This document shows, piece by piece, positions 20,002-30,613 of a stretch of 64,000 nucleotides of DNA. The stretch's first letter is position 1. Each line of letters starts with the position of its first letter. The DNA is from Incurvaria masculella. Lineage: Eukaryota > Arthropoda > Insecta > Lepidoptera > Incurvariidae. Location of the stretch: positions 14,823,001-14,887,000 of the forward strand of contig OX335653.1 in assembly GCA_946894095.1 (NCBI GenBank), written 5' to 3'. Under the pieces are notes generated by a model. That model was not told the origin of the DNA, made no database searches, and was given only the letters and a program-made list of their open reading frames with translations. A program made the position numbers and the translations under genes.

Positions 20002-21559
20002 GCTTGCTGATACAGATCCTTTCGTTTTTACCCAAGTTTCTGACTGTGAAATTAAAAAGATCATACTTTCTTTAAAAAGCAAAGCTGTAGGTCCTGATGG
20101 TATGAGTCGTCAACTACTTGTCCCACTATTGGATAATATTCTACCTATAATCTCACACATAGTTATTTTTTCTCTATCGTCAGGTAATTTTCCTGCTTCC
20201 TGGAAACAAGCATATGTCATTCCCCTCCCCAAAATTTACTCACCTGTTGAGTTCAAAGACTACCGCCCCATATCTATTCTCCCATTTCTCTCCAAGGTCC
20301 TGGAGCGTGCTGCTCACACTCAACTCACACAATTTTTAACATTTAATGATCTTTTAAGCCCATACCAATCTGGCTTTCGTCCATGTCATAGTACAACCAC
20401 AGCCCTTGTCAAAATCACAGATGATATTCGCTTTGCCATGGATGATCGTCAGCTGACTCTTCTGGTTCTGCTAGATTTCAGTAGTGCCTTTAATTCAGTT
20501 GATGTTGATATCCTCATTGCTACCTTGCATTCTCTGAATATTTCACAGTCAGGACTTGATTGGTTTTCTTCTTACCTTCGGGGTCGTCGGCAGTGCGTCC
20601 GGATGGACAATGCCACTTCACTTTGGTGTGACATCACTGCTGGTGTGCCTCAAGGCGGTGTGCTTTCTCCTCTTTTATTCTTAGTCTTTATTAACTCCAT
20701 TGTTGGACTCTTTCTTTCCCGCTTCCATTTGTACGCCGATGACTTGCAGTTGTATAGGCACTTTCGACTTGATGATGTAATATCTGCTATCTCTCTCATG
20801 AACATTGACTTAGATACTGCTCTCGATTGGGCTAGTCGGTTTGGATTATTAGTCAATACATCAAAAACACAGGCTATCATAATAGGCTCTCACATGATGT
20901 TGGCTAAGTTAGATCGTCAAAGTCTGCCTCCCATTGTTTTTGACGGGATTGCTGTCCCTTACAGCAAACATGTCAAAAACCTGGGACTCTGGATTGATGA
21001 TACTCTATCATGGAGTAAACAAGTCAGTGAAGTTAGTCGCAAGGTTTTCGGTAGCATGCACTCTCTCAAGCGTTTGCAAAACTTTAATCCTATCAACACT
21101 AAAATTACGCTCGTAAACTCTTTGTTGCTTCCTATACTTGATTATGCTGATATCTGCTATCCAGATTTAGATGACCGACTTTTAAACATTTGCATAAGAT
21201 ATATATATGGGTTGCGTAAGTTTGATCATATTTCTAATTTTCGCGCCTCACTTAATTGGCTTGACATTCGTAAACGCAGAAATACCCATGTTCTTTCCCT
21301 TCTCTTTGGTTTATTGAATAATCCAGCTGCTCCTAAATATCTTACTGATAGGATAGAACTCCTCTGTTCTCATGGCCTACCTCTCAGATCCTCAAATAAT
21401 TTGCTTCTTGCTATTCCGGGACATAGTTCTTCATTCTACACAGATTCTTTCGCTGTCAGCGCTGCGCGTATGTGGAACCAGCTTCCACTTGATGTACGCA
21501 CATCTCAGTCAATTAATATATTTAAAGAGCGTCTTAAATTTCATTTCCTTACTTCCTGA
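19859..21559 (+). CDS. LINE reverse transcriptase ORF (C-terminal part)
   Basis: The frame is open from inside the second duplication copy. The first ATG is at 20102, giving 485 codons. Reverse transcriptase blocks, counted from that ATG, come in the usual order: AYVIPLPK at 37, YRPISILPFLSKVLERA at 57, QSGFRPCHSTT at 88, LDFSSAFNSVD at about 124 (motif A Asp), GVPQGGVLSPLLF at 183 and YADDLQLY at 211 (the two catalytic Asp). KTQAIIIGS follows, then LGLWIDDTLSW. A C-terminal region with the typical WNQLPLDVRT ends the protein. It would copy LINE RNA at the nicked site. All catalytic residues are present. No RNase H or zinc-knuckle follows. The translation start at 20102 is arbitrary because the true protein begins upstream at 18508. 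Confidence 0.85.
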   Translation, partial: RTLGIGKSSSTANHSIDLDGLNQHFSSSPVSIDPILKANTLRQLHSSRLADTDPFVFTQVSDCEIKKIILSLKSKAVGPDGMSRQLLVPLLDNILPIISHIVIFSLSSGNFPASWKQAYVIPLPKIYSPVEFKDYRPISILPFLSKVLERAAHTQLTQFLTFNDLLSPYQSGFRPCHSTTTALVKITDDIRFAMDDRQLTLLVLLDFSSAFNSVDVDILIATLHSLNISQSGLDWFSSYLRGRRQCVRMDNATSLWCDITAGVPQGGVLSPLLFLVFINSIVGLFLSRFHLYADDLQLYRHFRLDDVISAISLMNIDLDTALDWASRFGLLVNTSKTQAIIIGSHMMLAKLDRQSLPPIVFDGIAVPYSKHVKNLGLWIDDTLSWSKQVSEVSRKVFGSMHSLKRLQNFNPINTKITLVNSLLLPILDYADICYPDLDDRLLNICIRYIYGLRKFDHISNFRASLNWLDIRKRRNTHVLSLLFGLLNNPAAPKYLTDRIELLCSHGLPLRSSNNLLLAIPGHSSSFYTDSFAVSAARMWNQLPLDVRTSQSINIFKERLKFHFLTS

Positions 21560-21963
21560 TTGTTTCTTGTCACATTGTTCTCAAAAATCAAGAGTATATT
21601 TTTTTTTTCACACTATTTATCAAAAATATATATATTTGTATTATTATTATTTTTTATGTGTAAATCTATTCATATGTTCTAAAATAATATTTGTGTATTT
21701 GTAATTTATACCTATTAATATGTTTACGTGTATGTAGATATTTGTATGTAATTTATTTTAATATATAAATCCTTATTTTTAGGTTAGTTAATATTTTCGC
21801 TAATTCATTTTGTTTTACGTTTATTTTTTTGCCCGCCTCACTGCAACTCTCCTACATCTCTAAGGTTGAATGGTAGAGAATGCCTTATGGCATTAATTTC
21901 CGCCTTTTTGGACCGTATGGCTGCAAATAAAGTATTTTTTCATTTCATTTCATTTTAAGGACC
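21560..21963 (+). other. LINE 3' UTR
   Basis: It is AT-rich with a T9 run near 21600. The last part contains GCCTTATGGCATTAATTTCC, GGCTGCAAATAAAG and three CATTT repeats, which act as the terminal simple repeat instead of a plain A tail. Confidence 0.65.
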
Positions 21964-22082
21964 CCATGTTGTACTTTGGGGGAAAGACATCGGAATTTCC
22001 GGAAGTTCATTTCATAGTTTTTTGACCCTATAGATGAAGGATCTAGAAGATCGGTGGGTTCTTATTTTTGGAATTTCGACTG
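21964..22082 (+). repeat. family C element, right part
   Basis: Resumes the family C match after the LINE: GGGGGAAAGACATCGGAA, a CCCTATAGATGAAGGAT word and AGAAGATCGGTGG with TTCTTATTTTTGG, as at 30155-30245. Confidence 0.75.
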
Positions 22083-22565
22083 TAAATATGTGCATTTTCG
22101 CCCTGTTCCGCGTTGAACTAAGGTAGAAAGAGTTCTTTATGGTTGTTGATTATTTATGGTGCTTTTCGGCGACCACCGTCTAACATCGGCGAACATCGAC
22201 AGATACCCGTCGCTTCCTCTACGGATTAGAGATGGTCTACGATTACGGGTACTACGTACCTGACGAAATACTTATGAATCGCCCCATTTTTAATCACAGT
22301 TTTGCAGATAAAAAATATCAGTATACGGCTTTTAATGGAACTTAATTATGTATGACTAATACTGACAAGATATACGCTAATCCTTCTCCTAAATCCGTAA
22401 CATTTTTCATTAACGCCAACCTCACGCCATTAAAAATCTATATATATAACGTTATAATAATATCAATAAGAACCAACAGATCCTCTAGATCATAGCTTTA
22501 TCAATAGGGCGGGGATGCCGTGGTATTTTCCCCTAAATACAACCTGAGGTCTTATAAATGTGATT
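22083..22565. other. unannotated DNA
   Basis: No gene. GATTACGGGTACTACG near 22232 recurs near 56122 beside a small SINE scrap, hinting at an unrecognised repeat. Confidence 0.3.
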
Positions 22566-23115
22566 TTAAGGTGGCTCAACCCGGCGGGCCCAACTCATTC
22601 GCGGGCACGGTACAAAACCGTGCTGTTGCGCTCTAGGACCTTCTCTGTTTCAAAGAATAAGACAGGCTCCGTGATGAGGAAGATGCAACATGTCCACAAA
22701 AAAGACAATGTGCATAGCGTATGATTTGGTGAGATTTACGGAAATTTTAATTTCTCAACTACTTATAGCTAAAAGTAAACCACGACCGCTGTAGTCAGAA
22801 ATCTAACAAAAACCAAATAGATAATAAATCTTGATTAAATAACCTATGTCTGATGACTAATCTTTTTACGATGTTCTTACTTTATAATTGCGTAATCCAC
22901 CTCCAAAGTTATTGTATAAAACGCGCGAAAAATTCGAACTTTCGGACCTTATAACTTAGAAATCAAACACAATTTTACAATGCCAATGGTCATCAGACAT
23001 CTAGTTCGATCAAATAAAGCTATTTTGAGCAAAATTTTGGATCTCTGACAAGAAATATGGGCGTGACCTTCTTTCCCCTTTTGTATGGGGAGATGAGCGG
23101 GTTGGGCCACCTTAA
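22566..23115 (+). mobile_element. TTAA-flanked MITE family F, complete copy
   Basis: The element at 22570-23111 (542 bp) lies between TTAA copies at 22566-22569 and 23112-23115. Its ends are inverted: GGTGGCTCAACCCG and CGGGTTGGGCCACC. The interior has CGGGCACGGTACAAAACCGT, AGACAGGCTCCGTGATGAGG and AAAACGCGCGAAAAATTCG, and codes for nothing. Three copies are present in the window. TTAA duplication points to piggyBac-like mobilisation. Confidence 0.8.
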
Positions 23116-23760
23116 GATGCACCTTGCGGGCTGGCTTGATTTTAGCGTATAAGTTCGAAAGCCCATGCTCTACGACATGAGCACCTTCTATTTGAGGGTA
23201 TGGCAGACACCACATATCCCTTTTAACATAAAGAAATCCATTGACATTTGAATTAAAAGTAAAATATGATTAATACATCATCATGAATGAATCCATGAAT
23301 CCTTCCAAATTCATCTCTATTGGACAATAACCGAATCGAATTAAATCACAAATTGAATTGGTTATTTATGATATTGAAACAAGCGGTGAAATAAATTACT
23401 ACTTAAATATTGAAGCGACCTTTGTTACGCCTTGTATCTCTCGAAGAAAATTCGCAAAATTAGTGTTAGGTGCAAGAAAAACCTCGCGTCTTTCTTTTGA
23501 ATGCACTTTCCCGTCGAATCGACCATATTTTTAATTGTTTGAGGCGTACAGTTTTAGTAAGCCTGCTTACCCCTTTGTGAGCTCTTCGTGACCGAAATGC
23601 CTCTTGCTTCGTATAGAAGCGAACTCAATATTAACTTGCAACCGCGTATCGTAGAGCAGATACGAGCTCCGCCCGAGAATCAAATGGTAAGAGGATATTA
23701 GTTCAAGTGCTACCCGACTAAAATACAATTGAAATGTCGTCGAAATACGTTTTGCGTGAT
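23116..23760. other. unannotated DNA
   Basis: No gene or repeat match. The segment is AT-rich with a slightly GC-richer part near 23630-23690. Confidence 0.3.
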
Positions 23761-24300
23761 TTAAGTTGGGACGAACTCAATCGCGTGCACGGGCCAAAAC
23801 CGAGCTATTGCGCTCTGGGACCTTCTCTGTTTCAAAGAAAAAGACAGGCTCCGTCATGTGGAGAATGTCACATGTCCACATGTGCAGACAATGCGCATAA
23901 TGTTTCATTTTGTAAGATTTGCGAATTACAAAACGGCTTCTAGCTAAAAGTAAATCACGACCGCTGTAGTTAAAAATGTAACAAATATTAAATTTATTAT
24001 AAGTCTTCATGAAACAAGCTATGTCTGATGACAAATCGTTTTAGGATTGTTTTCTATTTTATCGTTGAGTAATCCACCTCTAAAGTTATTGTTTAAAACG
24101 CGCGAAAAATTCGTATTTTCGGACCTTATAAGTAAGAAACCAAACACTTTTTCATCAATTCAATCAATCAGATATCTAATTCGATCAAATAAAGCTGTTT
24201 GGAGTAAAACCTTGTACCTCTTACAGGACATATGCGTATGATTTTCTTTCCACGTTTATAGAGGGAGTTGAGCGGGAAGGTCCGCCTTAAGGCTGTTCCG
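23761..24300 (+). mobile_element. TTAA-flanked MITE family F, diverged copy
   Basis: It matches family F from AACTCAATCGCG through TGCGCTCTGGGACCTTCTCT and AAAACGCGCGAAAAATTCG. Its left end has lost part of the terminal repeat and its right end reads GGTCCGCC before TTAA. TTAA at 23761-23764 and 24297-24300 still bound it. The right TTAA is shared with the next element. Small frames inside (for example 23734-23943) are not genes. Confidence 0.75.
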
Positions 24301-24654
24301 ACCCATATAAAGTTGTTTGCACACATAACGCAAAAAGTATTGCCCTTTAAGCCACGAATTAATAGTAAAAGTTTAATATAGTCATATTACTTGCAGCGAA
24401 AACAATTTCACAATTTCAGGATTATTGGTTTTGTTACAATTTATTTAAATACGATTTTAATTTAACAGCGCCATCTATCGGTGTAAAACTCCTAATCGGC
24501 AGTTGCAACGAAACCATTAAACCTGAAATTGTGAATATGTTTTCGCTGCAACTACTATGGCTATATTTAATATTTTTGACGAATTCGTGCCTTAAAGTGC
24601 AATACTTTTTGCGTTCTGTGTAAAAAACCATTGCATGGGTCGGAACATCCTTAA
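24297..24654. mobile_element. TTAA-flanked fold-back MITE (family G)
   Basis: A 350-bp element (24301-24650) between TTAA copies, with ends GGCTGTTCCGACCC and GGGTCGGAACATCC. Inverted arms extend about 120 bp inward, including AACGCAAAAAGTATTG and CACAATTTCAGG matched by CCTGAAATTGTG. The loop (about 24430-24520) contains GCGCCATCTATCG. It abuts the diverged family F copy. Confidence 0.8.
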
Positions 24655-24880
24655 GCAATATATGCTCTGAATTCCTAACAGTTGCGACGGTTTGCATGAG
24701 AATCAGGCAATAAGGCGCCACTATTAGGCGAGGACGACAGCTAAATTCAAATCTCTCAGATGTGATCTGATCAGCTTCTCACCTAGAAAAAAAACGCATG
24801 TTAGGTCTTGTTTTTCATATTAAGATCTGTGCCGTGTGGGTTATGACACCTATAAAGGATACAAGTGGTCCTACTGTGGG

Positions 24881-25056
24881 TACCTTACTTACTAGGTGGT
24901 AGGATTAGTCCCGTTCGGACTGGTATCACCGTTCTTGGTACCATCGCATTGTATTATTAGTTAGATCCTGGTATGGAACCAATTCCCGTGAGGTGTCTTT
25001 GGCTATTGTTATAACAGTACTTGTGGTATTCTATCCGTGTCCATTTACATAAAAAA
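24881..25056 (+). repeat. SINE family B copy, internally deleted
   Basis: CCTTACTTACTAGGTGGTAG and GGTACCATCGCATTG are present, then the body jumps to GATCCTGGTATGGAACC and finishes at CCATTTACATAAAAAA. Most of the middle is lost. A family A element starts right at its A tail. Confidence 0.6.
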
Positions 25057-25350
25057 CCGCCCAAGTGCGAGTTGGACTCTCACACGAAGTGTTCCGTACC
25101 ATCAACACCAAAAAATCACGTTTTTTTGTATGAGGCCCCCCTTTAATTTTTATTCAGTGTTTGTTGTTATAGCGGCAAAATAAATACACACTCTGTGAAA
25201 ATTTCATTTCTATTACGGTTCATGAGATACAGCCCTGTGACCGAAGGACGGACGGTCGGACGGAAGGACGGACGGACGGACGGATGGACGGACAGCGGAG
25301 GCTTAGTAATTGGGTTCCGTTTTCACCCTTTGGGTACGGAACCCCAAAAA
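25055..25350 (+). repeat. family A copy, complete
   Basis: It begins CCGCCCAAGTGCGAGTTGGA, keeps GTTGTTATAGCGGCAAAATA and a long GGACGGACGGAC run, and ends TTGGGTACGGAACCCCAAAAA-type sequence. Several substitutions set it apart from the 44581 copy. Confidence 0.75.
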
Positions 25351-25739
25351 TCCTTTAAAATGAAAAGCCTAATATTATGACGGTAGTTGTGTGGATCCGT
25401 AAAAAATACAGCATCTGAAATTGGCTTCTCCTTAATAAGCTTATTTTACGTCAAAGTGTGAAATGAGAACAAAATAAAACAGGAATTTCCGGCAGTCCAT
25501 ATTTGCTTGGCCGGTATCGAAATAAAATGCATTCAGTTCGAAAACGATAATGCGCCGCGAAAACAAAGAACTTCGGAAAGCGTCAAATTGTACTGCGCAC
25601 TCCGGCTTGGCTGCATAATAATAAAAAATAATGTTATTGTGCAGCCGGGAGCGACCAATTACTGGCGACGGCCGCGGTAAGGCGGCGGCATACGCGCCCA
25701 CTCTTACTCTTAAACCTCCGCCATGATATTTGAGAATTT
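25351..25739. other. unannotated DNA
   Basis: Contains a minus-strand open frame (25441-25809) with no recognisable domain. A GC-richer patch lies near 25640-25700. Confidence 0.3.
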
Positions 25740-26080
25740 TATCGAATCCAAAGCCAATACACCGTTGCAGAAGGTTCTTCTTATGAAAGGAAACGAAAAA
25801 GCTGATCATTTAGCTAAAAGGGCTTTAACTTCAGATTCACAACCTTTCAAATGCATACCTATTTTTACTGACATTTTACCATGGATAAAAGATAAATGTA
25901 TTAAAACATGGAAAGAATACTTTGATAAAAGGTCGGAGGAAAAGGGTATTTGGTATAAGACCTTACACACTGAACCACCTAAAATTCCTTGGTTTGGTAA
26001 CAAAGATCTCACTAGAGAAGAAATAAAAATTTGATTGAGATTATGATCTGGCCATTTCCCATTTAAAAGTCTATTGCTAT
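25740..26080 (+). pseudogene. retroelement RNase H C-terminal fragment
   Basis: The frame encodes KGNEKADHLAKRAL at about residues 26-39 of the open stretch, the signature of the RNase H domain found after the reverse transcriptase in I- and R1-like non-LTR elements. The Asp there is one of the catalytic set. A basic tail with KCIKTWKEYFDKRSEEKG follows, also usual after that domain. The rest of the polyprotein is missing on both sides, so this is an isolated, inactive fragment. The clade cannot be told. Confidence 0.65.
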
Positions 26081-27250
26081 CTATAATATAGTATATCTAA
26101 TGCTTGGATTATCTGAGTCGCCGACAATTTATAGAGTCCCTGAATTCGTTCTACAGGTACTATCGTGGACGTTGCTCTGTGCAACTAGCATCCTTTATTT
26201 CTGTCCATACAACCTACGTCTGGAACACTTGCCGCAGAGAGTCCGAGGATACTTTTGTGGTTGATATTAGGCTTTTCAGAGAGAATCCTTTCTCAAATTC
26301 TATTTTCGGCCGCTCCACCGAGGTATGCTGTCTACCGATGAGTGGCTTTTCTTATCGTTTCCGGTGTAGTAATCATATGTACATATATTGTCATTGTTTT
26401 AGGTAGGTCGATATAAAATTTCCATTTACGATACTAAATGTGAGCGAGTCAAATTCATTAAAAAAATATTTTACACCAATATTTTCACTTTTACAAAAAT
26501 ATTCTGTGTTTGCTAGACATTTTGCACAAACGTTGTATTCACTTTTGAGTAAAGAGAATCGAAAGAAAATATCGAATGCAATCGCTTTTTCAACATATAA
26601 GGTTTCATTTATTATTTCTCCGCAGAAAAACAACGAAGAAACGGTACCGGGCATTTAACAACAAGTGCAGAACTACCCTAAGCTTGAGGCCATTCGTTCC
26701 GCAATAACGGCGGTGGACTTTGTGATGGAAAATACGCTAAAAATATCTCGCTGTGGCGGTTTTAGCGGTGACTTCTCATTTTATGAGTGAGCGGCTCTAG
26801 CCTGGCTGTAAGAGCCTTACCACGCCGCAAATTGTTCTCTGCTGATGACCCGCAAATTGCAAACAGCCGCGCTTGCAATTCTCGAATTAATTTGAACAGT
26901 TTCGCTTCCGGTGGACACTTTATTTGGTATATATGACAATGTTAAGTGCCGTTAAGGGGTTGATAGTTTATAAGAGTAAGGTTTATTAACAAAATAAAGA
27001 AAATAATCTTATAACAATCCAAAACTACACAAGGGGCCTACTCGGGAAGCGAACAAGAGAAGGTCTGAAGAAAATAACTGATGAATATTAACTGTTTTAA
27101 CTCATTCATAGATACTTAACGCAATAAATCAATAGTAATGAGATAAACAGTAGCACATCATTTTATATTCAGTGTAAATTAAACGTCAATGAAAGTGGAA
27201 CACGTCGACCCAGTACGCGATCGTACACCAGGGAACCGTTAGTTAACAGA
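26081..27250. other. unannotated DNA
   Basis: No supported gene. Frames at 26104-26406 and 26391-26658 show no known domain. Positions 26670-26900 are GC-richer and unmatched in the window. Confidence 0.3.
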
Positions 27251-27512
27251 TTTTTTTTAGAAAACTGAATATGGATAGCTAATACCACACTTAAGTGGTA
27301 GGGTTAGGCTCGCCCGGGTTCGCACCATCACATTGGATGAAACTATGGTTGAAGCGGCAGTACTAAAATGTCCGTATCTTCCATTCAGTTTAATGTAGCC
27401 GTGCTTAAAAACGAAAGGTCCTGGCATGGCACCTTATTCCTTCATATAATGGGCTGATATCATGACGGTAGTTGTGTGGTATTACCCATCCATGTCGGCT
27501 TGCATAAAAAAA
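27251..27512 (+). repeat. SINE family B copy with inverted leading piece
   Basis: Positions 27251-27290 are the last 40 bases of family B in minus orientation (T run, then ATGGATAGCTAATACCACAC). From about 27293 to 27512 the element continues in plus orientation from GTGGTAGGGTTAGG to the A7 tail. The two pieces are joined directly, giving a short palindrome. Confidence 0.7.
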
Positions 27513-29110
27513 CCTGCTGAAATAGTACAGTACAAATCGAGAACAAAATACTATGAAATGAACTAGGTGCCTTAACTAACTTACCAGCCAAGGAAAATAA
27601 CAAACGGTCATTTTCTTAGGCTGCTTGATCATCGTTTATTCAATATTCATTCAGACCAATCTGGGCTAGATAAATACAGGAGCATATTTTTAGTAAATTT
27701 TAAGTCAAATTCATCGCCCGGAATGTTTATCAGGTAAACGATATTGAGGGATTGATACAATTATAACATACTCAGTTGATATCAATAAGAGGGTGTAGCC
27801 CTGTTTTATGAATAAAACATAACACAGAATAAATAAATATTTTTACTGTTGGACTGAATGTTACTCGTTTCCTGTAAAAATATAAAGGTTAAAGGGCATG
27901 AAAGAGAAACAGGCGGAGACCAAGTGAACATTATATTGACACTTCGGAATTTACAACCGCGATCAAAGAATGCTCTTCTCGGTGCATTTTCATATCATAT
28001 TCCGTCGTGTAGATGGTGTTTTTCCCCGAAGCAAGAATTCTTATAGTATAGTAAAGCTTAAGTCAAACCACAGGTAAACCGTGCACTTTAATTAATGGTA
28101 TGGATCGGTTCTTTCTAAGTTTTGATCAGTCAAGCTTTAAACTTTCAACACTTATTAAAATTATTAATGTTTTCAAACATTTCGAATGTATACTCTGGTT
28201 AGGCCATAATGCCTCCGCGTAATCTATGGCTGTGTGGTTCTATGAAATTTGCATGACCCTAGTCCTATCCTTGTTCCCCATATACATATGTCCCTCTCTC
28301 TTTCACCTGATGGAGCGAAGATTGACAGCGACTGCTGGAAAGGCTGAAAGGCCCAGCTTTCAGTGCAATTTTAATACCGCGATGCACGGACACGCCATGT
28401 CATCGTAGCACCGGTTCCCGCCAAAACTATCTCGCCGCCGCCGGGTCCTTGGTACCCAGGAGTACCTCGCCAGGACCGCGTGCGCTCGAAACCTACGAAC
28501 AATCCAAAGGACTTTCTGTGATCTTCATCGTCGAGGACGCAGCGTTCCTGAACCGCATCCTGTGGCAGAAGGAGTAGCGTGGTGGCCACCCGCACACGTC
28601 AGGAAGTCTCCATCGTGGTGAGTCGCCCCACCTTCTTTTATCCTAACCCCTTGTGCATTGCATGGGACCACATACCATTTCTTTTTGCGAACCTTTATAG
28701 GCCTCCCTTTTACAAAACCTTTAAAAAAAAACCCAGCGACATACCCGCGCCACCATACTATGAATGTGTATTTTTTACCAGTGGCCATAAATATGTGAAA
28801 GAGAATTGTACGAAAAACGAAATTAAGTCTAATTTTAAGCTCCAAATCCGCCAAACTTATCTCTAAAACGAACACTTTTTTTGGTATTGGTTGTTTTCTC
28901 AAACATCTAACAATATTGTAAATCTCGCGTGCTTCAACTACACTTTTTCCTTAAAAATCTGTTTAGAAAGATGATTATTTAAAAGCCTTGAGGGGTTTTT
29001 TTAAACTGGTTTTTTATCACTATGAAAATTGATCATTCGAGATAGACCATCACACACTTTCGCACACAACCTTTTTTGACCGTTCAGGCTGCCTGTGTTT
29101 CGAATATCTT
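27513..29110. other. unannotated DNA, with a GC-richer block 28370-28640
   Basis: No recognisable gene. Block 28370-28640 is GC-rich and contains two CATCGTGGTGAGT/ATCGTCGAGG-type words. Frames there on both strands (74-125 codons) show no domain I know. It could be a decayed gene or retroelement fragment. Other parts are AT-rich. Confidence 0.3.
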
Positions 29111-29295
29111 CTTACTAGATGCTGCGGTTAATCCAGCCCGTTACGATAGCATTTAATGAAAGATGGCCGAAGCTGCAATGGAAGTGGTTCGTGTTTTCCA
29201 TCAATTTCATACAAGCCGTGCAATATAATTTCCTGGTCCTGGTCCTGGCATGGTAGTGTGGTATTAGCCATAAATATCTAGTTACATATAAAAAC
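29111..29295 (+). repeat. SINE family B copy, degraded
   Basis: CTTACTAGATG, ATTTAATGAAAGATGGCCGA, GTGTTTTCCATCAATTTCAT and GTGTGGTATTAGCCAT occur in the right order with deletions, ending in an A-rich tail. Confidence 0.6.
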
Positions 29296-29519
29296 AACAT
29301 TGATTAATGAAATAATATGGATCAACGGATCATCCGATTTAATTTTCTTCAGTATCGTATTGTCATTTTGTATATATTCATCCGGTAGTTGAGATGAATA
29401 CTCTCAAAGCCGGCGTTTTTATGATGCTATGATCCGCAGATACTCCTCTCTTGTGGCGGCGACCTACATCTGATCGGAGGGAAACTCATAATACAGGCTC
29501 ACAGTAATGGATATGTTCA

Positions 29520-29750
29520 GCAGGTCTATTCCTGGAATTCAGTTATCCGGAATCAGGAATCCTGAGTCTAGAAAACCGCTTTTATAGCGATTTTCAAAGC
29601 GAGTTTTTCTACGAAAAACCTTGATTGATTAAAAACAATATGCTCCGGAATATTTTAGTCAAGAAAATCGCTTTGAAAACCGCTACAAAATCTGTTTTCT
29701 ATACTCAGGACTCCTGATTCCTGATTGCTGAATGTCTGGAATAGACTTGC
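29520..29750. mobile_element. palindromic MITE, family E copy 2
   Basis: Starts GCAGGTCTATTCCTGGAATT and ends AATAGACTTGC. The arms and the core ATGCTCCGGAATATTTTAGT match the copies at 7732 and 48163, with a few substitutions. Confidence 0.75.
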
Positions 29751-29820
29751 TGGATATAGTCTGCAAACTTTTCGTAGGATGGAGCCGCATGACCACTTTG
29801 AAGGTTTGCTTTATCTTTGG

Positions 29821-29890
29821 TGAGTGAGTGGCCTAGCTTTTCGGGGTCGGGTTTCTCAACCGATAAGCATGGGTTTGATACCCGGTCCCT
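29821..29890 (+). repeat. possible tRNA-derived head or tRNA pseudogene
   Basis: GAGTGGCCTAGC followed 30 bases on by GGGTTTGATACCCGG resembles a Pol III box A / box B pair with tRNA-like spacing. I cannot fold a full cloverleaf, and no A tail follows closely. Confidence 0.25.
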
Positions 29891-30019
29891 ACAAGTCATT
29901 CTAGTTTAGAGTTTTAAAAGGTGCATTACTTATGTAACACAAATGCTTAATGGCGTACCCACCAACCACTTGGGTTCTGTAAGGGTTTCTAGCAATTAAC
30001 TTTTAATGTGAACCGCGAC

Positions 30020-30252
30020 AAATGGCGTACGCCAGGACCTGTTAAGCTGCCCCACGTCGCCCGTGGATTTTTGAACTTTCAGGGGGGCTGCGAAAACCAT
30101 GCCGGTCGGCAAGGTGCTTCTTCACACCAAGTTTGAATGAGCCCAGGTCATTGTTGGGGGAAATACATCGGAAGGGAGTTCATTCCATTGTTTACCAACC
30201 CTATGGATAAAGGATTTAGAAGATCGGTGGATTCTTATTTTTGGGAAGTCGA
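30020..30252 (+). repeat. family C element, uninterrupted copy
   Basis: Runs from AATGGCGTACGCCAGGACC through CAGGGGGGCTGCGAAAACCA, GGCAAGGTGCTTCTTCACAC, TGGGGGAAATACATCGG and AGAAGATCGGTGGATTCTTA. It covers both halves of the copy split by the LINE at 18075-21963 and so shows the empty site. No coding capacity. Confidence 0.8.
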
Positions 30253-30340
30253 CCGCGTTAAGCGAAGTTACAAAGGGGACGGAGGGACAGCGTTATGCAG
30301 CTCCGACGAGCATTATCCATAGTAAAGACGATAGAAGATA

Positions 30341-30613
30341 GACAGAGACAAGGGCGTCGCCAAGGGGGGGCAGGGAGGGGCAGCTACCCCCCCCTAGAGA
30401 TTCTAAAAAAGTTGCCAAATATAATGCAACCAAAGTCCTAAGTCTTTGAGTTGATTTGCTTGAAGTTCAAGCCTTAAACAATCATTCCCGTACGTAGAAA
30501 CTCGAATGAATTCACCAATGAGAATGAGAAAAGTATGAATTGTAGTAGGTAAAGTCAACTTGCCCCCCCCCCCCCCCCCTGCGCCATCGGCTGGCGACGC
30601 CCTTGGACAGAGA
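30341..30613. mobile_element. hAT-like MITE with exact 8-bp duplication
   Basis: The element at 30349-30605 (257 bp) has perfect 14-bp terminal inverted repeats, CAAGGGCGTCGCCA and TGGCGACGCCCTTG. GACAGAGA flanks it at 30341-30348 and 30606-30613, an exact 8-bp target duplication as made by hAT transposases. Just inside the ends are a G run on the left and an 18-base C run on the right. There is no coding capacity. Perfect ends suggest recent movement. Confidence 0.85.

Larger units (their letters stand above)
18075..21963 (+). mobile_element. non-LTR retrotransposon (LINE), near full length
   Basis: The element is about 3.9 kb: a 433-bp leader, an endonuclease-reverse transcriptase reading frame broken in one place, and a 3' UTR ending in AATAAAG and (CATTT)n. 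No separate ORF1 is seen, so the 5' end may be truncated or the family lacks one. The AP-type endonuclease followed by a YADD reverse transcriptase places it among the APE-type LINEs. The short tandem 3' end and YADD context suggest the CR1/L2-like side, but the clade is not certain. It sits in a family C repeat with a probable 7-bp duplication. The leader holds a hairpin at 18373-18414 (GCAGAAAGGCGC paired with GCGCTTTCTGC, one bulge). Confidence 0.85.

Noticed and set aside
28371..28902. GC-rich frames on both strands
   Set aside because: The frames overlap antisense and show no domain; composition alone can explain the lack of stops.
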